A stretch of 64,000 nucleotides of DNA from Duganella sp. BuS-21 (GTDB taxonomy: Bacteria; Pseudomonadota; Gammaproteobacteria; Burkholderiales; Burkholderiaceae_D). Where the stretch lies: positions 1,240,001 to 1,304,000 of the forward strand of contig CP097466.1 of assembly GCA_041874725.1 (NCBI GenBank), given 5' to 3'. The notes under the pieces are model-generated. The model saw only the letters and a list, made by a program, of their open reading frames with translations. It was not told the DNA's origin and made no database searches. The translations under genes were made by a program, and so were the position numbers. This document shows, piece by piece, positions 40,720-54,425 of the stretch; the stretch's first letter is position 1; each line of letters starts with the position of its first letter.

Positions 40720-41234
40720 TAGCGCACGCCAAAGGTGAGCAGCGTGACTTCGGTCTTGGTCAGATAGCTGCCTTCGAGATTGAGCGACCAGTTGCGGTTG
40801 AAGTGATAGCCGGCGCCGACGCCGACGATAGGATCGGTCTCATCGCGGTCGCCCAGCGCGTTGCGGTTGGCGCGCATATTGGTGCGGCCGATGCCGGCGC
40901 GGCCGTACAAGGAAAAATGCTGGTCCAGGCGGGCGGTGCCCAGCACGGCAATGCCGTAGTGGGAGTCCGGATAGTAGCCGGCCTCGGCGAAGGCGCCACG
41001 GAAGGGATTGAGGCTCAGTCCGCGCGTATAGACTTCAAAGCCGAGCGCGGGCGTGTATTGATAGCCGATGGCGGCGCTCAAAGTGGCGTCGCCGCTGTCG
41101 TCGACATATTTGGATGAGATCGAGGCGCGGCCGATATCGGTCGACAGGTAGACGCCTGGCTGGAAGTTGGATTGGGCAAAAGCAGGGGCGGCGGCCAGCA
41201 GGCCGAGTACGACAGCGCTGAGCTTGAATCGCAT
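40710..41234 (-). CDS. Outer-membrane beta-barrel protein
   Basis: This is a 174-residue exported protein with a clear signal peptide (MRFKLSAVVLGLLAAAPAFA then QSNF) and alternating beta strands. It ends in LLTFGVRYQF with a terminal Phe, the signal for BAM-mediated insertion. The pattern (GVYLSTDIGRASIS, FSLYGRAGIGRTNMRAN, GVGAGYHFNRNWSLNLEGSY) fits the small OMP barrel families of about eight strands. The frame is open to 41318, but the start at 41234 follows GGAG and gives the signal peptide. No ligand can be assigned. Confidence 0.85.
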   Translation of the reverse strand: MRFKLSAVVLGLLAAAPAFAQSNFQPGVYLSTDIGRASISSKYVDDSGDATLSAAIGYQYTPALGFEVYTRGLSLNPFRGAFAEAGYYPDSHYGIAVLGTARLDQHFSLYGRAGIGRTNMRANRNALGDRDETDPIVGVGAGYHFNRNWSLNLEGSYLTKTEVTLLTFGVRYQF

Positions 41235-41393
41235 GGAGACTCCGGATGAAAGTGGTACGACGGAACGCAGCATTTGTTTATATTGCAATGCTGCCCTGCG
41301 CGCATAGTACCTTCTCATTATCTTTAAAGCAATCTTGACGTCGATTCACGTGATAATATGATAACTGTCATTTCCATCATGAGGGATTTCATC

Positions 41394-43352
41394 ATGCACG
41401 CTCGCTCGTTTCTTCCTCTGGCCTTCGGGCTGGTGCTGGCCAGTTCTGCGCTCGCCCAGGATCAAAGCGGCAAGCTGGATGCCGACACGCCGCTGATTGC
41501 CGGTGCCAACAGCATCAACGGCGCCCGTGACTGGCTGGTTCAGCGCGAGGAGGGCATGTTGATCCTGACCGCACCGGAAGGCGATTCGCGGCTGGTGCTG
41601 GTGGAGGTCGGTGCGGGCAGCGCGGAAGCGGCGACGGCGCGCGCATGGCAAAGATATCAGCCTGGCTTCAAGCGCACCATCCGGCTATCGACCAAACGGG
41701 AGGCCGGCAACGGCTGGCAGGAACATACCGGCACGGATTACGAGAGCACGCCTGCTGAAAAGCGCTGGGTCGAGGCGCGCGCATTGCTCAACGGTAAAAA
41801 GTGGACGGTGCTGCTGGTCGACGGCAGCGAGCAAACGCTGAGCAAGCGTGAGGCCGCGTACCTGCTGGCCTTGCAAAGCGTGCAGCCGAAGGACTATGTG
41901 CGTGAATCCTTCGCCGGCCGCACGCCACGGCCGCTGGATGCGGTGCGCCAGCAGGCCATGCGCGCCTTCCTGCTCGACGCCATGAAAACGCTGGGCATCC
42001 CCGGCCTCTCCTATGCGCTGATGGATCACGGCAAGATCGTGTTTGAAGGAGGGCTCGGCGTGCGCGAGGCGGGCAAACCGGCGGCGGTCGATGGCGACAC
42101 GCTGTTCATGGCGGCCTCCAACACCAAGGGCATGAGTACGCTGATGCTGTCGACCCTGGTCGACGAAGGCAAGCTGCAGTGGGAGCAGCCGGTGGTGCAG
42201 GTCTATCCCGCATTCAAACTCGGCAGCGCCGAGACCACCGCCAAGGTACTGGTCAAGCACCTGGTGTGCGCCTGCACCGGCCTGCCACGGCAGGATCTGG
42301 AATGGATTTTTGAACACAAGAACGCCACGCCCGAAGATTCCCTGAAACTGCTGGCCACCAACAACCCGACCAGCGGCTTCGGCGAGGTCTTCCAATACAA
42401 TAATCTGATGGCTTCGGCCGCCGGTTATATCGGCGGCCACATCGCCTACCCGGACCAGCCGCTCGGCCTGGCATATGACGAAGCCATGCAACAACGCATC
42501 CTGACGCCGCTGGGCATGAATGCCAGCACCTTCGACATGGCGCGCGCGCTGCGCTCGAACCATGCGAGCCCGCATGCGACCGGACTCACCGGGAAAATCG
42601 AAGTGCTGCCGATGGCGCTCAATTACTCGGTGGTGCCACACCGGCCGGCCGGCGGCATCTGGACTTCGGCGCACGATTTGATCCGCTATGTGCAACTGGA
42701 AGCCAACCAGGGCAAGCTGCCCGATGGCCGTCAGCTGGTCTCGGCCCAGGCTTTGCTGGCACGCCGCGTCCCGCAGGTGTCGGAAGGCGAGAACCGCAGC
42801 TATGGCATGGGCTTGACGGTGGAAACCGCTTGGGGCGTGCCGGCTGTGTATCACGGCGGCAGCATGTTCGGCTACAAGAGCAATATCTACCTGCTGCCCG
42901 ACAGCGGCATCGGTGCTGTGCTGTTGACCAATTCCGACCAGGGTGGCATGTTGCTGCGGCCGATGCTGCGCCGCCTGATGGAGATTGTTTATGACGGCAA
43001 GCCGGAGGCGGCCGACGGCGTGCGCCAGGCGGCGCAGCGTGATGCTGCCGAACTGAAGGCGGAGCTGCATCGCTCCAGGCCGGACGCGGCCGCCGCAGCC
43101 AGGCTGGCGCAGCGCTATCGCAGCACCGAGCTGGGCGAGCTGACGGTGCGCCGCCAGGGCCGGCAGCTGACGTTTGATTTTGGCGAGTGGCGTTCGCCGA
43201 TGGGCGTGCGCAACAACGAGGACGGTACGACCTCGTTCGTGACCACCAACGCGGCGCTGTGGGGCCTGGAGTTTCTCGCCGGCGACAAGGCGGGTAAGCG
43301 CACCTTGACGATCCGCGATGGACAGCACGAGTACGCGTTTTCTGAAATCTAA
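41394..43352 (+). CDS. Serine hydrolase of the class C beta-lactamase fold
   Basis: This is a 652-residue exported protein: signal peptide ending ASSALAQ, a roughly 165-residue N-terminal domain without a recognised family, a beta-lactamase/D-aminopeptidase-like domain (about 180-560) and a C-terminal beta-rich domain. The catalytic motifs are SNTK (Ser242, Lys245; SxxK), YNN (about 335) and HGG (about 487). It is probably a periplasmic esterase, peptidase or beta-lactamase-like enzyme, and no antibiotic activity can be claimed. The start at 41394 is chosen because GAGGG lies eight bases upstream. ATGs at 41358 and 41379 would spoil the signal peptide. It converges on the AraC regulator. Confidence 0.85.
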   Translation: MHARSFLPLAFGLVLASSALAQDQSGKLDADTPLIAGANSINGARDWLVQREEGMLILTAPEGDSRLVLVEVGAGSAEAATARAWQRYQPGFKRTIRLSTKREAGNGWQEHTGTDYESTPAEKRWVEARALLNGKKWTVLLVDGSEQTLSKREAAYLLALQSVQPKDYVRESFAGRTPRPLDAVRQQAMRAFLLDAMKTLGIPGLSYALMDHGKIVFEGGLGVREAGKPAAVDGDTLFMAASNTKGMSTLMLSTLVDEGKLQWEQPVVQVYPAFKLGSAETTAKVLVKHLVCACTGLPRQDLEWIFEHKNATPEDSLKLLATNNPTSGFGEVFQYNNLMASAAGYIGGHIAYPDQPLGLAYDEAMQQRILTPLGMNASTFDMARALRSNHASPHATGLTGKIEVLPMALNYSVVPHRPAGGIWTSAHDLIRYVQLEANQGKLPDGRQLVSAQALLARRVPQVSEGENRSYGMGLTVETAWGVPAVYHGGSMFGYKSNIYLLPDSGIGAVLLTNSDQGGMLLRPMLRRLMEIVYDGKPEAADGVRQAAQRDAAELKAELHRSRPDAAAAARLAQRYRSTELGELTVRRQGRQLTFDFGEWRSPMGVRNNEDGTTSFVTTNAALWGLEFLAGDKAGKRTLTIRDGQHEYAFSEI

Positions 43353-43371
43353 CTTGGACAGCGGCGGCGCG

Positions 43372-44277
43372 TTATAGCAATCTTGACGGCTCGGCCGGCT
43401 GCACGGTCAGGAAGCGGCGCATGGCGTGTACTTCCTCGCTCGGGCTGCGGCCGAAGTAGCGCTTGAACTCGCGGCTGAACTGCGACGGGCTTTCATAACC
43501 CACCTGCGCCGAGGCCGATTGCGCGCTGATGTCGCTGCGCGCCATCAGCAGCCGCGCCTGATGCAGCCGCGCCGATTTCAGGTATTGAATCGGCGAGCAG
43601 TGCGTCACCGATTTGAAGTGGACGTGGAAGGCCGGCACGCTCATATTGGCTTCCGCAGCCAGCATGCCGACATCGATGTCGGCCGCGTAGTCGGCGTGGA
43701 TGCGGCGCAAGGCCTTGGCGATGCGGCCGAACTGGCCCTGGCTGGTCAGCGCCGCGCGCATGGCGGCGCCTTGCTCGCCCATCAGCACGCGATAGCAGAT
43801 CTCACGCACGATGCCCGGCCCCAGCACGCGCGCCTCCAGTGGCGAATTCAGTGTTTCAAGCAGACGCTGCACGGTGTCGCGCAGGCGTTCATCCATACGT
43901 GTGGTCATCATTCCTTTGGGCATGGCCGGCACTTCGTTGTCGGTTTGATCGATGGCGAACATCAGGTCGGCCAAGGTGGTGCGGTCGACGCGGATCGAAA
44001 TACCCAGGAAAGGATGTTCTTCCGACGCTTCGGTGGTGGCGGTGAACGGCATCGGCACGGCCACCACCAGGTAGTGGTCGGCATCGAACTGCAGGATGTC
44101 GTTGCCGAAGTAGGTGCGTTTGCGGCCCTGCAGTGCGATGGCGATGCAGGGATCGTACATGGCGGGCGACTTGGTGGCGCTTTGCGTCGAGCGTGTCAGG
44201 CGCACGTCGTCGACCAGCGTTTCGGTATAGCCGTCGGTACGTGCCAACTGGTAGTGCAGGGCGATCATGCGTTCCAC
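43372..44277 (-). CDS. AraC-family transcriptional regulator
   Basis: This is a 301-residue cytosolic regulator with an AraC-type N-terminal domain (MYDPCIAIALQGRKRTYFGND) of the YqhC-like kind and a C-terminal double helix-turn-helix (about 190-290). The latter has DVGMLAAEANMSVPAFHVHF and a second helix pair around VGYESPSQFSREFKRYFGRSP. The GTG at 44277 is the likely start because AAGGAG lies seven bases before it. The ATG at 44268 is too far from it. It is divergent from the truncated SDR gene at 44459. In related genomes such regulators often control a neighbouring oxidoreductase, so it may have lost its target. Confidence 0.88.
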   Translation of the reverse strand: MERMIALHYQLARTDGYTETLVDDVRLTRSTQSATKSPAMYDPCIAIALQGRKRTYFGNDILQFDADHYLVVAVPMPFTATTEASEEHPFLGISIRVDRTTLADLMFAIDQTDNEVPAMPKGMMTTRMDERLRDTVQRLLETLNSPLEARVLGPGIVREICYRVLMGEQGAAMRAALTSQGQFGRIAKALRRIHADYAADIDVGMLAAEANMSVPAFHVHFKSVTHCSPIQYLKSARLHQARLLMARSDISAQSASAQVGYESPSQFSREFKRYFGRSPSEEVHAMRRFLTVQPAEPSRLL

Positions 44278-44458
44278 GCTTCACTCCTTGTTGATTGTGG
44301 TGAGGAATAGGAATGATCCATGATTCCCGCCCGCTTCGCTACGCTTGCTGTGCCGATCCATAGGATTAGGCAAGAACTACATAGGCATGTGCATTCGCAG
44401 CATAGCGCTAATTCCGTAAGATGCAGCCTCGTGTTAATGGCGTTGAAAGGACGGCATC

Positions 44459-44734
44459 ATGCATCAAACCCATCGCAAAGTTATTCTGATTGCCGGCGCC
44501 AGCCGGGGCAGCGGTCCGGCGACCGCGCGCCAGCTGGCCGGCGAAGGACACCATGTGGTGCTGGGCGCACGCCGCTCCAGCAAGCTGCATGCGTTGGTGA
44601 CGGAAATTCGCAAGGCCGGCGGCTCGGCCGAATGGTATGCGCTGGACGTGAGCCAGCCGGAGGAAATGCGCGCGTTCCTGGCCTTCGCCGAAGACGTACA
44701 CAAGCGCGTCGATGTGGTGATCAACAACGCCTGA
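44459..44734 (+). pseudogene. Truncated short-chain dehydrogenase/reductase (N-terminal fragment)
   Basis: The 91-residue fragment has the Rossmann start VILIAGASRGSGPATARQLA, with Gly-rich TGxxxGxG-like spacing, and VVLGARRSSKL. It then has YALDVSQPEEM and VDVVINNA, the NNAG motif that ends the first third of SDRs. A stop directly after NNA removes the catalytic Ser, Tyr and Lys. No continuation is found in any frame before the rRNA operon 3 promoter 39 bases later. The gene was probably broken when this rRNA copy or its flank was formed. GAAAGG precedes the ATG. Confidence 0.75.
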
Positions 44735-44769
44735 GAAATTCAGCTTGAAATTCAGCTTGAAAATTCAGG
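44735..44769 (+). repeat. 12-bp direct repeats after the SDR fragment
   Basis: GAAATTCAGCTT occurs twice in tandem (44735-44746, 44747-44758), followed by a partial third copy, GAAAATTCAGG. The array fills the gap between the SDR stop and the P1 -35 of rRNA operon 3, marking a likely recombination junction. Confidence 0.85.
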
Positions 44770-44772
44770 CCT

Positions 44773-44886
44773 TGCCAAATTAGATTCCGCTTGGTATGAT
44801 TCTGTCCCTCACGAAACAACGCATGCAAATGCGAAGCAAGTGAGAAAAAAGAAGAGCTTGACGAAATGTTTGAAACACTTCATAAT
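44773..44886 (+). promoter_or_regulatory. Tandem promoters P1 and P2 of rRNA operon 3
   Basis: P1 is TTGCCA (44773-44778), 17 bases, TATGAT (44796-44801). P2 is TTGACG (44858-44863), 17 bases, CATAAT (44881-44886). The P2 flank resembles operon 2 more than operon 1. Confidence 0.82.
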
Positions 44887-45088
44887 CTTGCCTCTTCGCT
44901 GATGAACAAAACGCTTCTTCAGCTAGCAATACAAGATGATCTTTAAAAATTTACAGTTGATAAGTGTGGGCGTTTAGTGCTGCAACAAAAAGCATTAAAT
45001 GCTCAACAAAGAAATATTCAGTAGAAATACTGTCAGTATTTTTGAGAAGAGCGAACCAGTGGCCAGCAGTGGTCACTAAACAGAGATT
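44887..45088 (+). promoter_or_regulatory. rRNA operon 3 leader with boxA-like element
   Basis: GATCTTTAAAAATTTA lies at 44938-44953. The following processing-stem sequence is identical to operon 1 rather than operon 2. No protein gene lies here. Confidence 0.7.
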
Positions 45089-49681
<4,593 letters not shown>

Positions 49682-49737
49682 GACGGTTATACGCATTTAC
49701 TCTGATGATGAGTGGTGCTACCCAATAAACTAAATGA

Positions 49738-49762
49738 GATCCCCGCGTTTGCGGGGACGACG
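49738..49762 (+). repeat. REP-like palindrome in the 23S-5S spacer (operon 3)
   Basis: It is identical to the operon 2 copy at 37641-37665. Confidence 0.7.
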
Positions 49763-49834
49763 CTGACGCGCCGCTTTACTTCTCCCAGATTCGCTGTGGC
49801 GCCCAATCGGTGGCGCCAGAGCATACAAGTCAAA

Positions 49835-49948
49835 GCTTGATGACCATAGTAAGTCGGTCCCACCCCTTCCCATCCCGAACAGGACCGTGAAACGACTCTA
49901 CGCCGATGATAGTGCTGCAACCAGTGTGAAAGTAGGTTATCGTCAAGC
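49835..49948 (+). rRNA. rrf: 5S ribosomal RNA (operon 3)
   Basis: The 114-base sequence matches the other two copies. Confidence 0.95.
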
Positions 49949-49970
49949 TAGTTATTTAGAAAAACCCCAG

Positions 49971-50021
49971 TCCAGCCGGAACGCGCTCAAGATCGCGCTC
50001 TGTGCCAGACTGGGGTTTTTT
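49971..50021 (+). terminator. Rho-independent terminator of rRNA operon 3
   Basis: AAAACCCCAGTC and GACTGGGGTTTT arms, with a smaller inner hairpin, end in a T-run. The sequence is unrelated to the terminators of operons 1 and 2. Homology among the operons stops at about 49970. Confidence 0.88.
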
Positions 50022-50065
50022 GCTTTTGTGCATTAAAATGGCTTGCATATCGGAGATGCGACCCT

Positions 50066-53000
50066 ATGCGTGTTGTTCTTGTTTGGACTCTGCTGTTGAT
50101 GGCGTTGTGCGCACCGGCACAGGCGGCGCCCCTGTCGCTGCGCTTTGAGCGCCTCGGCGTCGAACAAGGCCTGACGCAGGAGTCGGTAGCCAGCATCCTC
50201 CAGGATCAACACGGCTATATGTGGCTCGGCACCCAGGCCGGCCTGAACCGTTATGACGGCTATCGTGTCACCACTTTCAAGAACGATCCCGCCAGCCCCC
50301 TCAGCCTGCAAGATAATTATGTCCAGGCTTTGTACGAGGATGGCGCCGGGCGGCTGTGGGTCGGCAACAAGGGCGGGCTCGACCGCTACGATCCGGCGAC
50401 CCAGGGTTTTGCCCATGTGTTGTCGAAGATTTCCGTGTTGGCCATCGTCGGCGACGGCCGCCAGGGCTTGTGGCTGGCCACCAGCGCAGGCTTGCAGCAT
50501 CTGGATACCGCCAGCGCCCGCGTGCAGATCCTGCGTCATGCCGACGCCGATGCCAACAGCCTCAACGACGATCAGGTCAACGCGCTCGCGCTCGACAAGC
50601 ACGGCAATCTGTGGCTGGGCACGGGGCGCGGATTGGAGTTGCTGCCTGCCGGCAGCAAGGAGTTCCGTCACTTCGGCAACCAGAATCGCCGGCTGGAAAA
50701 TCACATCATGGCGCTGTCGATCGGCGCGGACGGCGTGCTGTGGAGCGGCGCCATACGCGGGCTGCAGGCATGGCGCTTGAACGGTTTGTCGGCGGAGCCG
50801 ATGGCGGTTGCGGTGCCGGACGAACTGGCCGGGCTGCGCGTGAACAAGCTGCTACATGACCGCGACGGCACGCTGTGGCTGGGCACCTTCACCGACGGCC
50901 TGCGGCGGCGCGATCCGGCCAGCGGGCGCTTTTACCGTTATGAACGCGACACGCTGAACCGCTACGGCATCAGCGACAACCAGATCGCCGCGCTCTACCA
51001 GGACCGCACCGGCACGCTCTGGATCGGCAACTGGTACGCAGGCGTCGATCGCGTCGACCTCAACAGCGGCGGTTTTGAACGTTATACCGAGCGCGCCGGC
51101 GTGCTGCCCAGCATCGGCAGCAGCAAGGTGCGGGCGATTGCCGGTGCGCCGGACGGCAAGATCTGGCTGGGCACCGGCACCGGCCTGGCGCTGCTCGATC
51201 CTGCGCTGGGCAAGGTCGAGTTTCAGTCCAACGAAGAGCCGCATCCCGGTTCGCTGCCGGCCGACCAGCTGATGGCGCTGGCGCCCGATCTGCAAGGCCG
51301 TCTATGGGTAGGCACCATCAGCGGCTTGTCATGGCGCGATCCGGCCAGCGGCCGCTATACGCCGATGTGGCTGGGCGACGAACCGGCCGCGCGCTCGGTG
51401 CAACGCATGATGGTGGGGCGCGACGGCACCATCTGGGTCGGCACCCGCCAGGGCTTGCATCGCATCGATCCGCAGACGCTGGCCATGCAGACCTACCGCG
51501 TCGATACGGCCGATCCCGACCGCCTGTCCGGCCGCGTCTATGCGCTGCTGGAAGATCGGCGCGGCAATCTGTGGGCCGGCACCGAGAACGGCCTGGATCG
51601 CTTCGATCCGGCCACCGGCAAGTTCCAGCATTACCGCCACGATCCGAGCCAGTCCGACAGTCTGAGCCACAACCGCGTGCATTATCTGTATCAGGATGCG
51701 CAGGAACGCATCTGGATCGGCACGGCGGCCGGCCTGTGCATGGCGACCATGGGCAAGGATGGCAAGCTGCATTTCCGCTTTTATGCGCCGGCCAACGGTC
51801 GTTCGCCCGATCCCGTCGGCGCGATCCTGGGCGACGATCAGGGGCGCTTGTGGATCAGCAGCACGGCCGGCGTTTCCCTGTTTAATCCGGCCAACGGCAG
51901 TTTTAAGAACTACACCTCCAAGGATGGGCTGATCGATGGCTCCTATTTCATCGGCTCGGGCTACCGCGCGGCGGACGGTACGCTGTACTTCGGCGGCCTG
52001 GAGGGCGTGACGGCGTTCCAGCCGGCCGCCATCCATGACAATCCGTATGCGCCGCCGGTGTCGATCACCGATTTTTCCATTTTCAACCAATCGATTCTGG
52101 GCGGGGCGGCGCGGCCGGATGTGCTGGCGCGAGGGCCGATCGACCAGGCCAGGGCGCTGGCGCTGTCGTATCGCGATGCGGTGTTTTCGTTCGAGTTCGC
52201 GGGCATGCATTACGCCGATCCGCAGCGCAACCGCTATGCCTACCAGCTGGAGGGCTTTGATCCGAACTGGGTGACGACCGATGCCGGCAAGCGCTTCGCC
52301 ACCTACACCAACCTCGACCCGGGCCGTTATGTGTTCCGCGTGAAAGCGGCCAACAAGGATGGCGTGTGGAGTAGCGAGCCGGTGTCGCTGGCGCTGACGA
52401 TTGCGCCGCCGGTGTGGAAGACCTGGTGGTTCCGCCTGCTGATGGTGGCGCTGGTGCTGGGCGGCGCCTATCTGCTGTTCCGCATCCGCATCCGCTTGCT
52501 GATGCGCCAGAAGCAGGAGCTGGAGCAGGAGGTCGGCACCCGCACGCGCGAGCTGGTGCAGCAGAAGGAGTCCATCGAGCGCGAGAAGGAAAACGTCGAG
52601 GCGGCGCATCGGAATATCGCACTGCTGTCCGAGATCGGCCGGCGCATCACGGCCAACCTTGACAGCGAGGCCATCATGTCCCTGCTATACCAGCAGGTGC
52701 ATGCGCTGATGGACGCCAGCGTGTTCGGCATTGGCATCTACCGCGCCGAGCAGGAGCTGATCGAATATCCGTTCGCGATGGAGCGCGGCAAGCGCTACAC
52801 GCCGTACACGCGCAGCATGCGCGAGCCGAACCAGCTGGCCGTGTGGTGCATCAACCATGCGCAGGAAGTGTTCATCAACGACCTGGAGCAGGAGTACCAC
52901 CGCTACATCGCCAGCCTGGACCTGGTGTCCGGCGCCGAGGACATGGGCACGCTGGAGGATGGCACGCTGCCGACCGAACCGCGTTCGCTGATCTATGTGC

Positions 53001-53929
53001 CGATCTCGGTGAGCGGCCAGGTGCGCGGCGTGATCACGGTGCACAGCTACCGCGCCCACGCCTATCACCGCATCGACCTCGACATGCTGACCACGCTGGC
53101 GTCGTATGTGGCGGTGGCGTTCGCCAATGCCGATTCGTATCGCCAGTTGCAGGATACCCAGCAGCAGTTGGTGGAGCGCGAGAAGCTGGCGGCGCTGGGA
53201 TCGCTGGTGGCCGGCGTTGCCCATGAATTGAATACGCCGATCGGCAACAGCCTGGTGATCGCCAGCACGCTGGAGGACAAGACCACCGAAATCGAGGGGC
53301 TGAACAAGGCCAGCACCTTGCGCCGCTCGGACCTGCAAAGCTTTATCGATGCCGCGCGCGAAGCGTCCACCTTGCTGATGCGCAGCCTGCGCAACGCGGC
53401 CGAGCTGGTGAACAGCTTCAAGCAGGTGGCGGTGGACCAGGCCAGCGCCAAGCGGCGCCGCTTCAATCTGTCGCAGGCCAGCCAGGAAATCGTGATGACG
53501 ATGAAGAACCAGGTGCGCAAGGCCGGGCATCAGATCGTGGTGGAGATGCCGGACGATATCGAGATGGACAGCTTCCCCGGACCGTATAGCCAGGTCATCA
53601 TCAATCTGATTAACAACGCCTTGCTGCATGCGTTTGAAGACCGCAACGGCGGCGAGATCCGCATGTGGGCCGTGCGGCTGGGATCGGAGCGGGTGCGCAT
53701 CGTGTTCCAGGATGACGGCAAGGGCATCCAGATCGAACATCAGGCGCGCATCTTCGATCCCTTTTTCACCACCAAGCTGGGGCAGGGCGGCAATGGCCTG
53801 GGCTTGAGCATCACCTACAATATCGTGACCTCGCTGCTGGATGGCAGCATACGCGTCGACAGCGCCGTCGGCGTCGGCACGCGCTTCACCATCGATTTGC
53901 CGCTGAAGGCCTCGCTGGCCGGCGACTAG
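50066..53929 (+). CDS. Beta-propeller sensor histidine kinase with GAF domain
   Basis: This is a 1287-residue membrane sensor kinase. A signal peptide (ending APAQA) is followed by many periplasmic two-component-regulator propeller repeats (patterns such as GYMWLGTQAGLNRYD, GRLWVGNKGGLDRYD, GNLWAGTENGLDRFD) to about residue 690. A Y_Y_Y-type domain with YAYQLEGFDPNWV and YTNLDPGRYVFRVKA comes next. One transmembrane helix (about 787-808), a coiled coil (QKQELEQEVGTRTRELVQQK), a GAF domain (about 835-1015), a dimerisation domain and an ATPase domain complete it. The phospho-acceptor is His1053 in AGVAHELNTPIGN. N-box (INLINNALLHAF), DDGKGI and GGNGLGLSI are intact. No receiver domain or response regulator is adjacent. 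The ligand is unknown; related propeller sensors often sense sugars or polymers. Confidence 0.9.
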   Translation: MRVVLVWTLLLMALCAPAQAAPLSLRFERLGVEQGLTQESVASILQDQHGYMWLGTQAGLNRYDGYRVTTFKNDPASPLSLQDNYVQALYEDGAGRLWVGNKGGLDRYDPATQGFAHVLSKISVLAIVGDGRQGLWLATSAGLQHLDTASARVQILRHADADANSLNDDQVNALALDKHGNLWLGTGRGLELLPAGSKEFRHFGNQNRRLENHIMALSIGADGVLWSGAIRGLQAWRLNGLSAEPMAVAVPDELAGLRVNKLLHDRDGTLWLGTFTDGLRRRDPASGRFYRYERDTLNRYGISDNQIAALYQDRTGTLWIGNWYAGVDRVDLNSGGFERYTERAGVLPSIGSSKVRAIAGAPDGKIWLGTGTGLALLDPALGKVEFQSNEEPHPGSLPADQLMALAPDLQGRLWVGTISGLSWRDPASGRYTPMWLGDEPAARSVQRMMVGRDGTIWVGTRQGLHRIDPQTLAMQTYRVDTADPDRLSGRVYALLEDRRGNLWAGTENGLDRFDPATGKFQHYRHDPSQSDSLSHNRVHYLYQDAQERIWIGTAAGLCMATMGKDGKLHFRFYAPANGRSPDPVGAILGDDQGRLWISSTAGVSLFNPANGSFKNYTSKDGLIDGSYFIGSGYRAADGTLYFGGLEGVTAFQPAAIHDNPYAPPVSITDFSIFNQSILGGAARPDVLARGPIDQARALALSYRDAVFSFEFAGMHYADPQRNRYAYQLEGFDPNWVTTDAGKRFATYTNLDPGRYVFRVKAANKDGVWSSEPVSLALTIAPPVWKTWWFRLLMVALVLGGAYLLFRIRIRLLMRQKQELEQEVGTRTRELVQQKESIEREKENVEAAHRNIALLSEIGRRITANLDSEAIMSLLYQQVHALMDASVFGIGIYRAEQELIEYPFAMERGKRYTPYTRSMREPNQLAVWCINHAQEVFINDLEQEYHRYIASLDLVSGAEDMGTLEDGTLPTEPRSLIYVPISVSGQVRGVITVHSYRAHAYHRIDLDMLTTLASYVAVAFANADSYRQLQDTQQQLVEREKLAALGSLVAGVAHELNTPIGNSLVIASTLEDKTTEIEGLNKASTLRRSDLQSFIDAAREASTLLMRSLRNAAELVNSFKQVAVDQASAKRRRFNLSQASQEIVMTMKNQVRKAGHQIVVEMPDDIEMDSFPGPYSQVIINLINNALLHAFEDRNGGEIRMWAVRLGSERVRIVFQDDGKGIQIEHQARIFDPFFTTKLGQGGNGLGLSITYNIVTSLLDGSIRVDSAVGVGTRFTIDLPLKASLAGD

Positions 53930-53942
53930 CGCCGGCGCGCGA

Positions 53943-54284
53943 TCAGACGCCCCACATGATGGGCTGGTTTTCGGCCTTGGCGGTGCGCAGCATTTCCAGC
54001 AGCGGGTAGGCGCGCGCCGAGAAGTCGACGCGCTGGGCTTCGGCGTGCTCCTTGGTTTCCCCTTCTTCCTGTTCGTGCGCGTGGACGTCGTGCTCGATGG
54101 TGGCTTGCGGATGCAGCTTGCTCTCGGCCACTTCCTGCTCCAGGATGGTCAGCGCTTGCGCAGCTTCGGTGGCGGTGATGACGCCACGGGTGGGATTTTT
54201 GTGCAGCAGGTCCAGTATGCGTTGTGCGTGTTCCTGATACATCAGGACTTCAGGGCTGGATTTGGATTTGAAGGCGATTAACAT
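53943..54284 (-). CDS. DUF1840 protein
   Basis: This is a 113-residue cytosolic protein beginning MLIAFKSKSSPEVLMYQEHA and ending RTAKAENQPIMWGV, a pattern found in the DUF1840 family of betaproteobacteria. The middle is rich in Glu and His (HDVHAHEQEEGETKEHAEAQ), which might bind metal, but that is only a composition remark. Function is unknown. It converges on the sensor kinase gene. Confidence 0.85.
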   Translation of the reverse strand: MLIAFKSKSSPEVLMYQEHAQRILDLLHKNPTRGVITATEAAQALTILEQEVAESKLHPQATIEHDVHAHEQEEGETKEHAEAQRVDFSARAYPLLEMLRTAKAENQPIMWGV

Positions 54285-54425
54285 AAGCGTTCTTTCTTGG
54301 TTTTATTGATGAATGGTCTGTTTGTAAAACTCTATGCCTATGCCGTGCACTTTACAAGCCTCTGGACAGCCTGTCTGAGCGGTGACGCACATCAATTAAG
54401 CCGCGCCTAAGCGTCGCCGGCGTTT

